This document shows positions 1-8,520 of a stretch of 64,000 bases of DNA, piece by piece. The stretch is from Streptomyces iranensis (GTDB lineage: Bacteria; Actinomycetota; Actinomycetes; Streptomycetales; Streptomycetaceae), in assembly GCF_017874715.1 (NCBI RefSeq), contig NZ_JAGGLR010000007.1, forward strand, positions 372,001-436,000, in the 5' to 3' direction. A program made the position numbers and the translations under genes. Position 1 is the first letter of the stretch. Each line of letters begins with the position of its first letter. The notes beneath the pieces are model-generated. The model saw only the letters and a program-made list of their open reading frames with translations. It did not search any database and was not told the DNA's origin.

Positions 1-1236
1 CGCGATGTCGCGCTGTCGGTGGTCGCCATCGGCCGGGACGGCGGCTGGCTGCCGCGCTGGGCGCTGGCCAACAGCGAGACCAACATCATGACCGGTGACC
101 CGGTGACCCCCTTCCTCGTCGAGGCGTGGTCCAAGGGTCTGCTGGCCGGGCACGAGGACGAGGCGTACGCGCTGCTGAAGAAGAACGCCACCAGCACCCC
201 GCCCGCCGGCTCGCCCTACAACGGCCGCTCCGGAGTGGACTATTACCGCGAGCTGGGCTATGTCCCCTCGGGGCTGAAGCTCGGCACCGACTGCGCCGAC
301 AAGGGCGGCGACAACGACTGTGTCCACCCCGCCTCGGCCACCCTGGAGTACTCCGCCGCGGACTCCGCGCTCGCCCTGATGGCGCGCGGGCTCGGTCACC
401 GCGCCGACGCCCGGATGTTCGCCGAGCGCGGCCAGACGTACCGCACGCTGTGGGACGACTCGATCGGGCAGTTCCGGCCGCGTACGGCCGACGGCGCGTG
501 GGTGACCCCGTACGACCCGGTGGAGGCGGGCCGGCAGTTCCACGAGGGCGGCGCCTACCAGTACCAGTGGCTGGTGCCGCAGGACCCGGCCGGGCTGGTG
601 GGACTGATGGGCGGCAGGAGCGCGACCGAGAAGCGGCTCGACGACTTCTTCGCCTACGGCAAGCTGCTCACCGACCCGGCGGGCACCGCCCGTGAGGACT
701 GGATCTCCGCCCCGTACGACTACTACGGCAAGCCCACCTACAACCCCAACAACGAGCCCGATCTGCACGCCCCGTACATGTATCTGTGGGCGGGCGCGCC
801 CGCGAAGGCGGCGACCGTGGTGCGGGCGGCCATGACCCTGTTCACCACCGGCCCGGACGGGATGACCGGCAATGACGACCTCGGCACCATGTCGGCCTGG
901 TACGTCTTCTCCTCGCTGGGGCTGTACCCGACGATGAGCGGCGGGGACTTCCTCGCCCTGTCCAGCCCGCAGTTCTCCTCGGCCGTGGTCCGCGTCGGGC
1001 ACTACGGCACCCGGCAGGGCGGCACGCTCACGGTCACCGCGCCGGGCGCGAGCGACGCCAAGCGGTATGTCCGCAGTGTGTCGCTGAACGGCCGGAACGT
1101 GGCGCGGACTTGGCTGGACTGGGACCAGGTGGCCCACGGCGGGAAGCTGGCCCACCGGCTGTCCACCGAGCCGTCGTCCTGGGGCACCGGCCGGGGCGCG
1201 GAGCCGCCGTCGGTGGGCGCCACCCGCAAGGGCTGA
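1..1236 (+). CDS. GH92 alpha-mannosidase, 3' part only
   Basis: This is the C-terminal 411 residues of a glycoside hydrolase family 92 protein; the reading frame is open at base 1, so the start lies outside the window. GH92 enzymes are calcium-dependent exo-alpha-mannosidases, usually secreted, that trim alpha-mannosides such as fungal or yeast glycans. The family signature is visible as [18 protein letters not shown] near base 870, with the conserved [15 protein letters not shown] segment just before it. The protein ends in a hydrophilic tail ([14 protein letters not shown]) with no anchor or binding module. The next gene starts 85 bases downstream on the same strand and is not obviously related. 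The family call is firm. Linkage specificity cannot be read from sequence. Confidence 0.93.
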   Translation, partial: RDVALSVVAIGRDGGWLPRWALANSETNIMTGDPVTPFLVEAWSKGLLAGHEDEAYALLKKNATSTPPAGSPYNGRSGVDYYRELGYVPSGLKLGTDCADKGGDNDCVHPASATLEYSAADSALALMARGLGHRADARMFAERGQTYRTLWDDSIGQFRPRTADGAWVTPYDPVEAGRQFHEGGAYQYQWLVPQDPAGLVGLMGGRSATEKRLDDFFAYGKLLTDPAGTAREDWISAPYDYYGKPTYNPNNEPDLHAPYMYLWAGAPAKAATVVRAAMTLFTTGPDGMTGNDDLGTMSAWYVFSSLGLYPTMSGGDFLALSSPQFSSAVVRVGHYGTRQGGTLTVTAPGASDAKRYVRSVSLNGRNVARTWLDWDQVAHGGKLAHRLSTEPSSWGTGRGAEPPSVGATRKG

Positions 1237-1321
1237 TACCGGCCGGTTGTGGTGTAGGTTCTATGGCCCGCCTGGACACACGGGCCATGGGGGATGGTGG
1301 TCGAGCGAGGGAGCGGTGTCC

Positions 1322-2386
1322 ATGCGTGCTGTGGTGTTCGACGAGTTCGGGCGCCGGCCCGAGGTCCGGAGCGTCGAGGACCCCGCTCCCTCCCCGCGCG
1401 GCGCGGTGATCCGCGTCGAGGCCACCGGACTGTGCCGCAGTGACTGGCACGGCTGGATGGGGCACGACCCGGACATCCGGCTGCCGCACGTCCCCGGCCA
1501 TGAGCTGGCGGGGGTGATCGAGGAGGTCGGCCCCGACGTCCTCAACTGGCGCCCCGGGCAGCGGGTCACCGTGCCGTTCGTATGCGCCTGCGGGCGCTGT
1601 GCCGCCTGTGCGGAGGGCGCCCAGCAGGTGTGCGAGCGGCAGACGCAGCCGGGGTTCACCCACTGGGGCTCGTTCGCCGAGTACGTGGCGATCGAGAACG
1701 CCGATGTGAACCTGGTCGGGATCCGCAACGAGCTGTCGTTCACCACCGCCGCCGGTCTGGGCTGCCGCTTCGCGACCGCCTTCCGCGCCGTCGTCGCCCA
1801 GGGCCGGGTGGCGCCGGGCGAGTGGGTCGCGGTGCACGGCTGCGGTGGAGTGGGGCTGTCCGCGGTGATGATCGCCGCCGCGGCCGGGGCCCGGGTGGCG
1901 GCGGTCGACATCTCGCCGGAGGCGCTGGCCCTGGCGGAACGGTTCGGCGCGGCCGTGTGCGTGGATGTGGCGTCCACCCTGGGCTCGGTGGCGGAGGCGG
2001 TCGCGGACGCGACGGGCGGCGGCGCCCATGTCTCGCTCGACGCGCTCGGCTCCCCGCGGACCTGCGCGGCGTCCATCAAGAGCCTGCGCCGCCACGGCCG
2101 CCATGTCCAGGTCGGGCTGCTGCCCCCGGCCGCCGGGACCCCGATGATCCCGATGGACCGGGTCATCGCGCTGGAACTGCGGCTGCTGGGCAGCCATGGC
2201 ATGGCCGCCCATGACTACGGTCCGATGATGGAGATGGTCGAGGCCGGTTCGCTGCGGCCGGATCTGCTGGTCACCGATGTCATCGGGCTGGGCGCGGTCC
2301 CGGAGGCGCTGTCCACGATGGCCTCCGGGGGCAGGGGCGGGGTCACGGTCATCGAACCGCACCGCCCGCCCCTGGCCGGGAGCTGA
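1322..2386 (+). CDS. Zinc-dependent MDR-family alcohol dehydrogenase
   Basis: A 354-aa medium-chain dehydrogenase/reductase that should oxidise an alcohol or reduce an aldehyde with NAD(P). Catalytic zinc ligands are suggested by [13 protein letters not shown] and [17 protein letters not shown] structural-zinc cysteine cluster ([17 protein letters not shown]) follows, then the Rossmann dinucleotide motif [21 protein letters not shown] chose the ATG at 1322 because it gives the standard N-terminus [10 protein letters not shown] and has a GGGAG ribosome site about 9 bases upstream. An in-frame upstream GTG at 1247 would add 25 residues unlike the family. Length is normal. The gene is convergent with the citrate transporter. 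Substrate is unknown. Confidence 0.9.
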   Translation: MRAVVFDEFGRRPEVRSVEDPAPSPRGAVIRVEATGLCRSDWHGWMGHDPDIRLPHVPGHELAGVIEEVGPDVLNWRPGQRVTVPFVCACGRCAACAEGAQQVCERQTQPGFTHWGSFAEYVAIENADVNLVGIRNELSFTTAAGLGCRFATAFRAVVAQGRVAPGEWVAVHGCGGVGLSAVMIAAAAGARVAAVDISPEALALAERFGAAVCVDVASTLGSVAEAVADATGGGAHVSLDALGSPRTCAASIKSLRRHGRHVQVGLLPPAAGTPMIPMDRVIALELRLLGSHGMAAHDYGPMMEMVEAGSLRPDLLVTDVIGLGAVPEALSTMASGGRGGVTVIEPHRPPLAGS

Positions 2387-2476
2387 CGGGCCGCCCTGGC
2401 CGGGGCCGTCGCGGCGGAGCCGCCAGGCCGGAGCCCGCAGGCCGGGGCCGCCAGGCCGGGGCCGTCGCCACAAGGG
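2387..2476. terminator. GC-rich repeat between convergent genes, probable terminator
   Basis: The short gap between the convergent dehydrogenase and transporter genes holds three imperfect copies of CAGGCCGGGGCC and a GGCGG/CCGCC self-complementary stretch. It could fold for transcription in both directions. There is no U-tract, as usual in Streptomyces, so the call rests only on position and self-complementarity. Confidence 0.4.
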
Positions 2477-3784
2477 TCAGAGCGGCAGGGCGCCCGTCGC
2501 GAGGGCGGCGGCGGTCATCACGAGCGTGGTTCCGAAGGCCCAGCGGAAGAGGAAGCGCTGGTGCTCCCCGAGCTGTACGCCGCTCATGCTGAGGAGGATG
2601 AAGGTCGCGGCGGTGAGCGGGCTCAGCGGGAAGCCGGTGGTCATCTGGCCGAGGACGGCCGCGCGGGCGATCTCGGCGTGATCGGTGCCGAAGGCGTCGG
2701 CGGTCCCGGCGAGCACCGGCAGCACCCCGAAGTAGTAGGCGTCCGGGGTGAGGACGAGGCTCAGCGGCATGCTGGTGACGGCCACGAGCAGCGGCAGATG
2801 GCCGCCGAGCCCGTCGGGGATGATGTCGACCAGCGCCTCGGCCATCTTCCCGATCATCCCGGTGCCGCCGAGGATGCCGGTGAACACCCCGGCCGCGAAG
2901 ATCATGGTGATGACGAGCACCACGTTCTTGCCGTGCTTCTCCAGCAGCTCCTGCTGGTCCTCCCAGCGGGGGTGGTTGACCAGCAGCGCGAGGACGAAGG
3001 CGAAGACGAAGAGCACGGGCAGCGGCATGGCCTCCAGCACCAGGCAGACCAGCAGGGCCACGGTGAGCAGCAGATTGAAGACGGTGAGCGCGAGACCGGG
3101 GCGGGCGGCGACCCGGGGTGTGCCGGGGCCGTCCCCGGCCGCCACCTCGGCGCGCGGCGCGGGCTCGAGTGCGCCGAGCCGCCGCCGCTCACGGCGTCCG
3201 ATGAGATACGCGGCGAGCAGCACCCAGGCGATACCGGCGGCGAGGGCGGGCAGCAGTGGCGTGATGATGTCGGAGGTGTCGATCTTCAGGGCCGCGGCGG
3301 CGCGGGCCGTCGGCCCGCCCCACGGGATCATGTTCATCACGCCCGCGCCCAGACCGACCACCCCGGCGAGCACCAACCGGCTCATCCCCAGCCGCTGATA
3401 GACGGGGAGCAGCGCGGAGATGGTGATGAGGAAGGTGGAGGCGCCGTCGCCGTCGAGCCCGACGCATACGGTCAGAACGGCGGTGCCGACCGTGATCCGT
3501 ACCGGGTCGTTCCTGGTGGCGCGCAGAATGCCGCGGATCAGCGGTTCGAAGAGGCCCGCGTCGATCATCAGGCTGAAGTAGAGCACCGCGAAGGCGATCA
3601 TGATGCCGGTCGGGGCGACCTTGGACAGCCCGTCGAGCGCCATCGGGCCCAAGTCGTCGCCGTATCCGCCGATGACCGCGGTGGCCACGGGCATGAGGAC
3701 GAGGGCCACCAGCACCGAGACCCGTTTGAACATGGTGAGCAGCAGGAAGCCGCCGATCGTGCAGAACCCCAGTGCTGCCAGCAT
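2477..3784 (-). CDS. CitMHS-family citrate:metal symporter
   Basis: A 435-aa inner-membrane transporter with about 12 hydrophobic segments, matching the CitMHS family (Bacillus CitM/CitH type), which imports citrate as a metal complex with protons. Family-like features are the N-terminal MLAALGFCTIGGFLLLTMFKR, the glycine-rich GLDGDGASTFLITISALLP loop, NMIPWGGPTARAAAALK, and the C-terminal FPLSPLTAATFILLSMSGVQLGEHQRF. The ATG at 3784 is preferred over an in-frame start at 3856: it begins at the first membrane helix and has AGGAAG about 9 bases upstream. It is divergent from a LysR regulator, a standard arrangement for a regulated transporter. Substrate could be citrate or a related tricarboxylate such as citramalate. 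Confidence 0.9.
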   Translation of the reverse strand: MLAALGFCTIGGFLLLTMFKRVSVLVALVLMPVATAVIGGYGDDLGPMALDGLSKVAPTGIMIAFAVLYFSLMIDAGLFEPLIRGILRATRNDPVRITVGTAVLTVCVGLDGDGASTFLITISALLPVYQRLGMSRLVLAGVVGLGAGVMNMIPWGGPTARAAAALKIDTSDIITPLLPALAAGIAWVLLAAYLIGRRERRRLGALEPAPRAEVAAGDGPGTPRVAARPGLALTVFNLLLTVALLVCLVLEAMPLPVLFVFAFVLALLVNHPRWEDQQELLEKHGKNVVLVITMIFAAGVFTGILGGTGMIGKMAEALVDIIPDGLGGHLPLLVAVTSMPLSLVLTPDAYYFGVLPVLAGTADAFGTDHAEIARAAVLGQMTTGFPLSPLTAATFILLSMSGVQLGEHQRFLFRWAFGTTLVMTAAALATGALPL

Positions 3785-3928
3785 GGCCGCTCGCTTCCTC
3801 GTCCGGTCGGGTGCTGCCGAAGAGTTTCCGAGCGGGGAAAGATCCGCGTCCAGCATTGAACACAGATCTATCCATGCGTTTCGCGCAACAGTTCCCCTGC
3901 CCGGCCGCCCCGCCTACGCTCACGGACC

Positions 3929-4870
3929 ATGGACGTCACCCTGCGCCAGCTGACCGCGTACGCCGCGGTCGCGCGCGCCGTGAGCTTCACCGCGGCCGCC
4001 GCCGAACTGCATGTGTCCCAGTCGTCGCTGAGCCGTGCGGTCGCCGATCTGGAACGGACGCTGGGGATGCGGCTGCTGGAGCGGGACACCCGCAATGTGC
4101 GGCTCACCCCGGCGGGCGCCGAGGCGCTGCGGATCGCCGACCAGATCCTCTCCGCGCACCGCGCGGGCCTGGCCCAGCTGGGTCGCTACGGCGCCGGTGA
4201 GCGCGGTGCGGTGGCCCTGGCGACCCTGCCCTCGGTCGCGGCCGTGCTGCTGCCGCCGGTGATCTCCGCCTTCCGCGCCCGGCGCCCGGAGATGACCGTA
4301 CGGCTGCTGGACGGGCTGGAGCGCTCGGTGCTGGACCGGGTGATCGACGGGGACGCCGACTTCGCGGTCAGCACGGTGGCCCGGCGCGCCCCGGGCATCA
4401 CGCTGCGGCCGCTGGTGCGGGACCGCTTCGACGCGGTGCTCCCGGAGCACCATCCGCTGGCCGAGCGGGCGGAGGTGACCTGGGAGGAGCTGGGGCGGGA
4501 GCCGTTCCTCGCGGTGGGCACCGACTCCAGCGTGCGCCGGATGACCGACGCGGCCTTCGCCCAGGCCGGGATGGAGGCGAACCCGGCGACCGAGGCGTCG
4601 AACGTGGCCACGGTGGGCGGTCTCGTGGCGGCCGGGCTCGGCGTCTCCGCGCTGCCCGCCCTGGTCCATCCGCTGGTGGGGCCGGGCCGGCTGGTGCGGC
4701 GCCCGCTGGTGGGGCCGGTGGTGGAGCGCCGGCTGTACGTCGTCCTGCCGACGCGCCGCACGCTTCCGCCGGGGGCGCGCCGCTTCCTGGAGCAGCTGGA
4801 GGAGTTCCGCTCCGCGGCGGACGCCCTGCCGGCGGGGGTGATGTGGGAGGAGGCGAGCGAGGACCGGTGA
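3929..4870 (+). CDS. LysR-family transcriptional regulator
   Basis: A 313-aa LysR-type regulator. Residues 1-60 are the winged helix-turn-helix (RQLTAYAAVARAVSFTAAAAELHVSQSSLSRAVADLE), followed by the linker helix and a type-2 periplasmic-binding-protein fold that senses a small co-inducer. It is divergent from the CitMHS transporter (144-base gap) and 115 bases upstream of the CoA-transferase/lyase pair, so it probably controls uptake and breakdown of one organic acid. LysR proteins typically bind the divergent intergenic region and autorepress. The start at 3929 gives the standard N-terminus. The ligand is unknown. Confidence 0.93.
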   Translation: MDVTLRQLTAYAAVARAVSFTAAAAELHVSQSSLSRAVADLERTLGMRLLERDTRNVRLTPAGAEALRIADQILSAHRAGLAQLGRYGAGERGAVALATLPSVAAVLLPPVISAFRARRPEMTVRLLDGLERSVLDRVIDGDADFAVSTVARRAPGITLRPLVRDRFDAVLPEHHPLAERAEVTWEELGREPFLAVGTDSSVRRMTDAAFAQAGMEANPATEASNVATVGGLVAAGLGVSALPALVHPLVGPGRLVRRPLVGPVVERRLYVVLPTRRTLPPGARRFLEQLEEFRSAADALPAGVMWEEASEDR

Positions 4871-4893
4871 GACCCCGGGGCGCCGCCCCCGGC

Positions 4894-4930
4894 TCATGCG
4901 GGTCCGGCGATCCTTGCGAGATCCGCATGA
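4894..4930. promoter_or_regulatory. Inverted repeat upstream of CoA-transferase operon
   Basis: The gap between the LysR gene and the CoA-transferase contains TCATGCGG and its exact complement CCGCATGA, separated by 21 bases. Such a dyad just ahead of the operon is a candidate binding site for the neighbouring LysR regulator or a 5' leader stem. The function is inferred from position only. Confidence 0.4.
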
Positions 4931-4985
4931 ATTGATCCCCTTTCATTGCTGGACGCGCATACGCCCCGCCCCGCAGCCTGGCCGC

Positions 4986-6236
4986 ATGGAGGACCAGACC
5001 AGCACAGGGCAGGGACAGCTCACAGGGCAGGGACAGCTCACAGGGCAGGGACAGCTCACAGGGCTGAAGGTGGTGGAGTTCGCGCATGTGGTGGCGGGCC
5101 CCCTCGCCGGGGGGATGCTCGCCGACCAGGGCGCGGACGTCGTCCACGTGGAGCCGCCGGGCTCAGGTGACGCGGCGCGGGCGATGGGCCCGCGGCGCGA
5201 CGGCGTACCGCTCTGGTTCAAGGTGGCGGGCCGCAACAAGCGCTCGGTGACCCTGGATCTGCACCACGAGGAGGGCCGGGAGGTCGCCCGGGAGCTGATC
5301 GCCTGGGCCGATGTGGTGATCGTGACGCTCCGGGCGGGCCGGCTGCGCGCCTGGGGCCTGGACTGGGAGGCCGTCCACGCGCTCAACCCCACCGCGATCC
5401 TGCTGCAGATCTCCGGTTTCGGCGCCACCTCCTCGCGGGCCGACGCCCCCGGCTTCGGGAAGATGGGCGAGGCCCGCAGCGGGGTGGTCCATCTGACCGG
5501 CTTCCCCGAAGGCCCGCCCGTGCACACCGGCTTCTCGCACGGGGACGCGGTCACCGGGCTGATGGGCGCGTTCGCGGTCCTGGCCGCGCTGCACCGCCGT
5601 GACACCGATCCGGACTCCTTCGACGGCGAGTGGATCGACCTGGCTCTGTTCGAGCCGCTGTACCGCCTGGTGGAGTGGCAGATCATCGCGTACGACCAGC
5701 TCGGTACGGCCCCCGAGCGGGCGGGCAACCAGCTGGCCGTCGCCCCGGCCGCCGTCATCAACACCTACCGCAGCGCCGACGGCGACTGGCTCACCGTCAC
5801 CTCCGCCACCACCCGGTCGGTGCGCAATGTGGTGCGGCTGCTGGGCCTGCCCGACGAGGAGTTCACCACCGTGGAGCAGCAGCACGCGGGGCGCGAGCGG
5901 CTCGACACGGCGCTGCGGGAGTGGGTGGCGGCGCGCCCGGCGGCCGAGTGCCTGGCGGCGTTCGAGCGGGCCGAGGTGGTGGCCTCGCGGGTGTTCACCG
6001 CCGCCGACATCGTCGCCGACCCGGTCTACGCCGAACGCGAGGACATCATCTCGGTGGACGACCCCGACCTCGGCCCGGTGCGGATGCAGGCGGTGATCCC
6101 GCGCTTCCACCGCTCCCCCGGCGCGGTATGGCGGACCGGCCCCGCGCTCGGCGCGGACAACGCGCTGGTCTACGGGGAGTGGCTGGGCATCGACGGCGGG
6201 CGGCTGGCGAAGCTGGAGGCAGAGGGTGTCATCTGA
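4986..6236 (+). CDS. Family III (CaiB/BaiF) CoA-transferase
   Basis: A 416-aa formyl-CoA/CaiB-type transferase that moves CoA between acids. The body starts at GLKVVEFAHVVAGPLAGGMLADQGADVV and contains the SHGDAVTGLMGAF segment, whose Asp (about residue 187) is the expected covalent nucleophile. ATG 4986 is the first good start. An in-frame codon at 4896 would read through the promoter region. Odd feature: residues 7-26 are three copies of the hexapeptide TGQGQL encoded by an 18-bp tandem repeat, where the family normally begins directly at the GL-VV strand. The downstream lyase gene overlaps by 11 bases, so the two products probably act together: activation of an acid to its CoA ester, then cleavage. 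Confidence 0.9.
   Translation: MEDQTSTGQGQLTGQGQLTGQGQLTGLKVVEFAHVVAGPLAGGMLADQGADVVHVEPPGSGDAARAMGPRRDGVPLWFKVAGRNKRSVTLDLHHEEGREVARELIAWADVVIVTLRAGRLRAWGLDWEAVHALNPTAILLQISGFGATSSRADAPGFGKMGEARSGVVHLTGFPEGPPVHTGFSHGDAVTGLMGAFAVLAALHRRDTDPDSFDGEWIDLALFEPLYRLVEWQIIAYDQLGTAPERAGNQLAVAPAAVINTYRSADGDWLTVTSATTRSVRNVVRLLGLPDEEFTTVEQQHAGRERLDTALREWVAARPAAECLAAFERAEVVASRVFTAADIVADPVYAEREDIISVDDPDLGPVRMQAVIPRFHRSPGAVWRTGPALGADNALVYGEWLGIDGGRLAKLEAEGVI
5003..5063 (+). repeat. 18-bp in-frame tandem repeat, 3.4 copies
   Basis: The unit CACAGGGCAGGGACAGCT occurs three times without mismatch plus a 7-base partial copy. It lies inside the CoA-transferase gene, and being a multiple of three bases, it can change copy number without breaking the frame. 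It encodes TGQGQL repeats. Confidence 0.95.
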
Positions 6237-7143
6237 CGGCACGACGGCTCCCCGTATCCCCCTGCGCTCCCTGCTCTTCGTGCCCGGCAGCCGCACCGGC
6301 TGGCTGCCCAAGGCGGAGGCGGCGGGCGCCGACGCGGCCATCCTCGACCTGGAGGACGCCGTCCCGGAGGACGGCAAGGCGGCGGCGCGGGAGGCGGTGG
6401 CCTCGGCCGTCGACCGGGCGGCCGGAACGGCCGGTCCCATGCGGCTGCTCGTACGGATCAACGCGCTGGACCGCGCGGCCGGCTGGCAGGGCGCCGACGA
6501 GCTGCGGGCAGTCGCCCGACCCGGGCTCTACGGCATCGTGCTGCCCAAGGTGAGCGGCCCCGAGGACGTGACCACCGCCGACCGGCTGCTGGCCTGGTGC
6601 GAGCGCGAACACGGCCTGCCCGATGGCCATTTCGCCCTGCTGCCGCTGCTGGAGACGGCACGCGGGCTGCGCGAGGCATACGCCATCGGCCGGGCCGCCG
6701 CCCGGATCGCCCACCTGGGCGCGGTGACCGCGCCGGGCGGGGACGTGGAGCGGGCGGTCGGCTACCGCTGGAGCCCGGAGGGCGAGGAGACCCGCGAGCT
6801 ACGGGCCCGGGTGCTCCTAGACGCCCGCGCCGCGGACCGCCCCCATCCGGTGGCCGGGCTGTGGGCGGACGTGGCGGACCTCACGGGGCTACGGCGCTTC
6901 GCCGAGCGGAACCGTGCCCTGGGGTACGAGGGGATGGCCGTGATCCACCCGTCGCATGTGCCGGTGGTCAACGAGGTGTTCTCGCCGGACGCGGAGGAGC
7001 TGGCCCGCTGCCGACGGCTGATCGCGGCGGTGGAGCGGGCGCAGGCGGAGGGGACGGGGGCGGTGCGCTTCGAGGGCCGGATGGTGGACGAGGCGATGGC
7101 GGCCACGGCCCGCCGGACCCTGGCCCGCCACGACGGGGGCTGA
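6226..7143 (+). CDS. CitE-like HpcH/HpaI CoA-ester lyase
   Basis: A 305-aa TIM-barrel lyase of the CitE/HpcH family, which cleaves beta-hydroxyacyl-CoA esters (citryl-, citramalyl- or malyl-CoA) by retro-aldol or retro-Claisen chemistry. Visible hallmarks are RSLLFVPGSRTGWLPKA at the start, ILDLEDAVPEDGKAAAR (metal-binding acidic residues) and LLPLLETARGL with the conserved Glu. The GTG at 6226 overlaps the CoA-transferase stop by 11 bases and has GGAGG about 7 bases upstream, so translation is likely coupled. With the transferase and CitMHS transporter it suggests a route that imports, activates and splits a citrate-like acid. No MaoC-type hydratase is present. The exact substrate is an inference. 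Confidence 0.88.
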   Translation: MSSDGTTAPRIPLRSLLFVPGSRTGWLPKAEAAGADAAILDLEDAVPEDGKAAAREAVASAVDRAAGTAGPMRLLVRINALDRAAGWQGADELRAVARPGLYGIVLPKVSGPEDVTTADRLLAWCEREHGLPDGHFALLPLLETARGLREAYAIGRAAARIAHLGAVTAPGGDVERAVGYRWSPEGEETRELRARVLLDARAADRPHPVAGLWADVADLTGLRRFAERNRALGYEGMAVIHPSHVPVVNEVFSPDAEELARCRRLIAAVERAQAEGTGAVRFEGRMVDEAMAATARRTLARHDGG

Positions 7144-7257
7144 GGGCCGCTGCCCCCATGCGCCCCGGCCGCAACCGATGAGTTTCGCCGTGGTCCGGAG
7201 TCATAGACAGGCACCGAGCGAAAAAGCGAGACCGCGAGTCCGCGGGACGGGAGTGTC

Positions 7258-7848
7258 ATGAGGATCGTCGTTATCAGCCACGTCACCCTGGACGGTGTCA
7301 CGCAAGGGCCCGGACGGGCCGATGAGGACACTCGCGATGGGTTCGTGCATGGCGGCTGGGCCGCTGAGCGGGGTGGGGACGAGGCCGTCGGGAGGGCGTG
7401 GGGGCGGCGGCTGGCCGCGAGCAGTGGGTATCTCCTGGGGCGCCGCACCTACCAGGAGGTTCTGGGCCACTGGAACACTCAGGACAGCCCGTTCCGCGAC
7501 GCCCTCAACAACGCCCCCAAGTACGTCGCGTCCAACACCCTGGCCGAGCCCCTTCCGTGGCCCAATTCCACACTGCTCAGTGGCGACATCCCCGCGGCGG
7601 TCGCCGAGCTCAAGAAGACCCCGGGCAACGACCTGCACATCATGGGCAGCGGCGCGTTGATCCAGTCACTTTCCCCGCTGGGTCTCGTCGACGAATATCT
7701 GCTCTGCGTCCACCCGCTCGTCCTGGGCGCCGGGCGCCGTCTGTTCGCCGACGGCTTCGGGCCCGTCGCGTTCCGTCTCGCCGACGCGACCCCGACGGCC
7801 ACCGGCATCGTCATCGCCACCTATCGGCCCCTCGGAGAGTACGCCTGA
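7258..7848 (+). CDS. RibD C-terminal/DHFR-fold reductase family protein
   Basis: A 196-aa dihydrofolate-reductase-like protein of the RibD C-terminal family common in actinobacteria. Hallmarks are the start MRIVVISHVTLDGV, the GYLLGRRTYQEVLGHW segment, NDLHIMGSGALIQSL and VDEYLLCVHPLVLGAGRRLF. Members are NAD(P)H-dependent reductases or of unknown activity. Most are not true DHFRs. An 89-bp fragment of this 3' region (about 88 percent identical by eye) recurs at 11895-11983, and immediately after its stop lies a fragment of a glycosyltransferase 3' end. The gene therefore sits at one edge of a rearranged island. Confidence 0.9.
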   Translation: MRIVVISHVTLDGVTQGPGRADEDTRDGFVHGGWAAERGGDEAVGRAWGRRLAASSGYLLGRRTYQEVLGHWNTQDSPFRDALNNAPKYVASNTLAEPLPWPNSTLLSGDIPAAVAELKKTPGNDLHIMGSGALIQSLSPLGLVDEYLLCVHPLVLGAGRRLFADGFGPVAFRLADATPTATGIVIATYRPLGEYA

Positions 7849-8032
7849 CCGTCCGACGCCCCGGCGGCGAGCAGCAGTTTCGCCGCCACCGTCGTCCCGT
7901 CGGTGCGCATCCTGCCCGCCACGGCCCTCGACCGGGCCCGGGTCCCGGGGGTCAGGGCCGTCTTCACGCGGCCGGCAGGGAGTCGAGGGTCGGGGCCGGA
8001 CCGTCGCGTGCCGCGCCGATGCCCAGCTCGGC
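7846..8032 (-). pseudogene. 3' fragment of a glycosyltransferase gene
   Basis: This stretch aligns base for base with 15431-15618, the last 60 or so codons of the intact glycosyltransferase. Both copies share AVAGRM.TDG.TVAAKLLL.AGA.DGQA and AELGIG....DGPAPTLDSL. A small insertion/deletion near 7968 shifts the frame, so the fragment is broken. It lies tail to tail with the reductase gene. On its other side it is fused to a small XRE gene, whose last 20 or so codons come from it. It looks like the scar of a deletion or insertion in a former reductase-glycosyltransferase neighbourhood. Confidence 0.85.
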
Positions 8033-8254
8033 TGCCGTCCGGACGAAGTCGTCCATGTGGGCGCCGAGGAGATCGGCGATGGCCGCCAGCAAGTCGACCG
8101 GGGGCGTCGACCGGCCGTTCTCGTACATCGAGATCGAGGTGAAGTCGCGGCCGATCGCGGCGGCGAGCTTCCGCTGAGTCACACCACGCTCGCGCCGGAT
8201 CTGGCACAACGGGTCAGGGCTGAATGTGCGTGCAGGGGTTCCCGTCGTCGGCAT
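7964..8254 (-). CDS. Small XRE-family HTH regulator with chimeric tail
   Basis: A 96-aa protein dominated by a Cro/C1-type helix-turn-helix: PLCQIRRERGVTQRKLAAAIGRDFTSISMYENGRSTPP, with recognition helix FTSISMYE. The ATG at 8254 is chosen over the upstream in-frame start at 8413, whose extra 53 residues are low-complexity and unlike the family. The ribosome site is weak (GAGG close to the start). The last residues, from AELGIG to TLDSLPAA, are not native: they match the C-terminal region of the glycosyltransferase encoded at 15420-16652. The gene therefore lost its original end when the junction formed, and whether it is functional is uncertain. Confidence 0.6.
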   Translation of the reverse strand: MPTTGTPARTFSPDPLCQIRRERGVTQRKLAAAIGRDFTSISMYENGRSTPPVDLLAAIADLLGAHMDDFVRTAAELGIGAARDGPAPTLDSLPAA

Positions 8255-8520
8255 TGCCTCGGGTGCCGAACACGGCGGGGAACCTGGGGCCGCACCGCCG
8301 AAGCGGGGCCCTGGCCGAGGGCTGTGCCACCCGGCTACTTCCCGGCCAGCGAGCTCCCGGGGCCTCAACATGACGCCCGGCAGTCCGGCGCTCCGGCCAG
8401 CGGGCACGGGCATACATAGTCCAAGTCTCCCGTGGGGCCTCCGGCGGCCTCTCTTACCCGCGCGGGACGTCCGGCCGTACCCGCCAGCACAAGCCCCCCC
8501 GAAGACGCCGTCCCGGGCCT
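8255..8520. other. Intergenic stretch with no convincing gene
   Basis: 266 bases between the XRE gene and the membrane-protein gene. Several frames are open, but none has a ribosome site plus protein-like composition. I see no strong hairpin, repeat or RNA gene. Confidence 0.4.

Noticed and set aside
5003-5063. CRISPR-like array
   Set aside because: Repeats are contiguous, in frame and lack spacers; they are a coding minisatellite. No other spaced repeat array was seen in the window.
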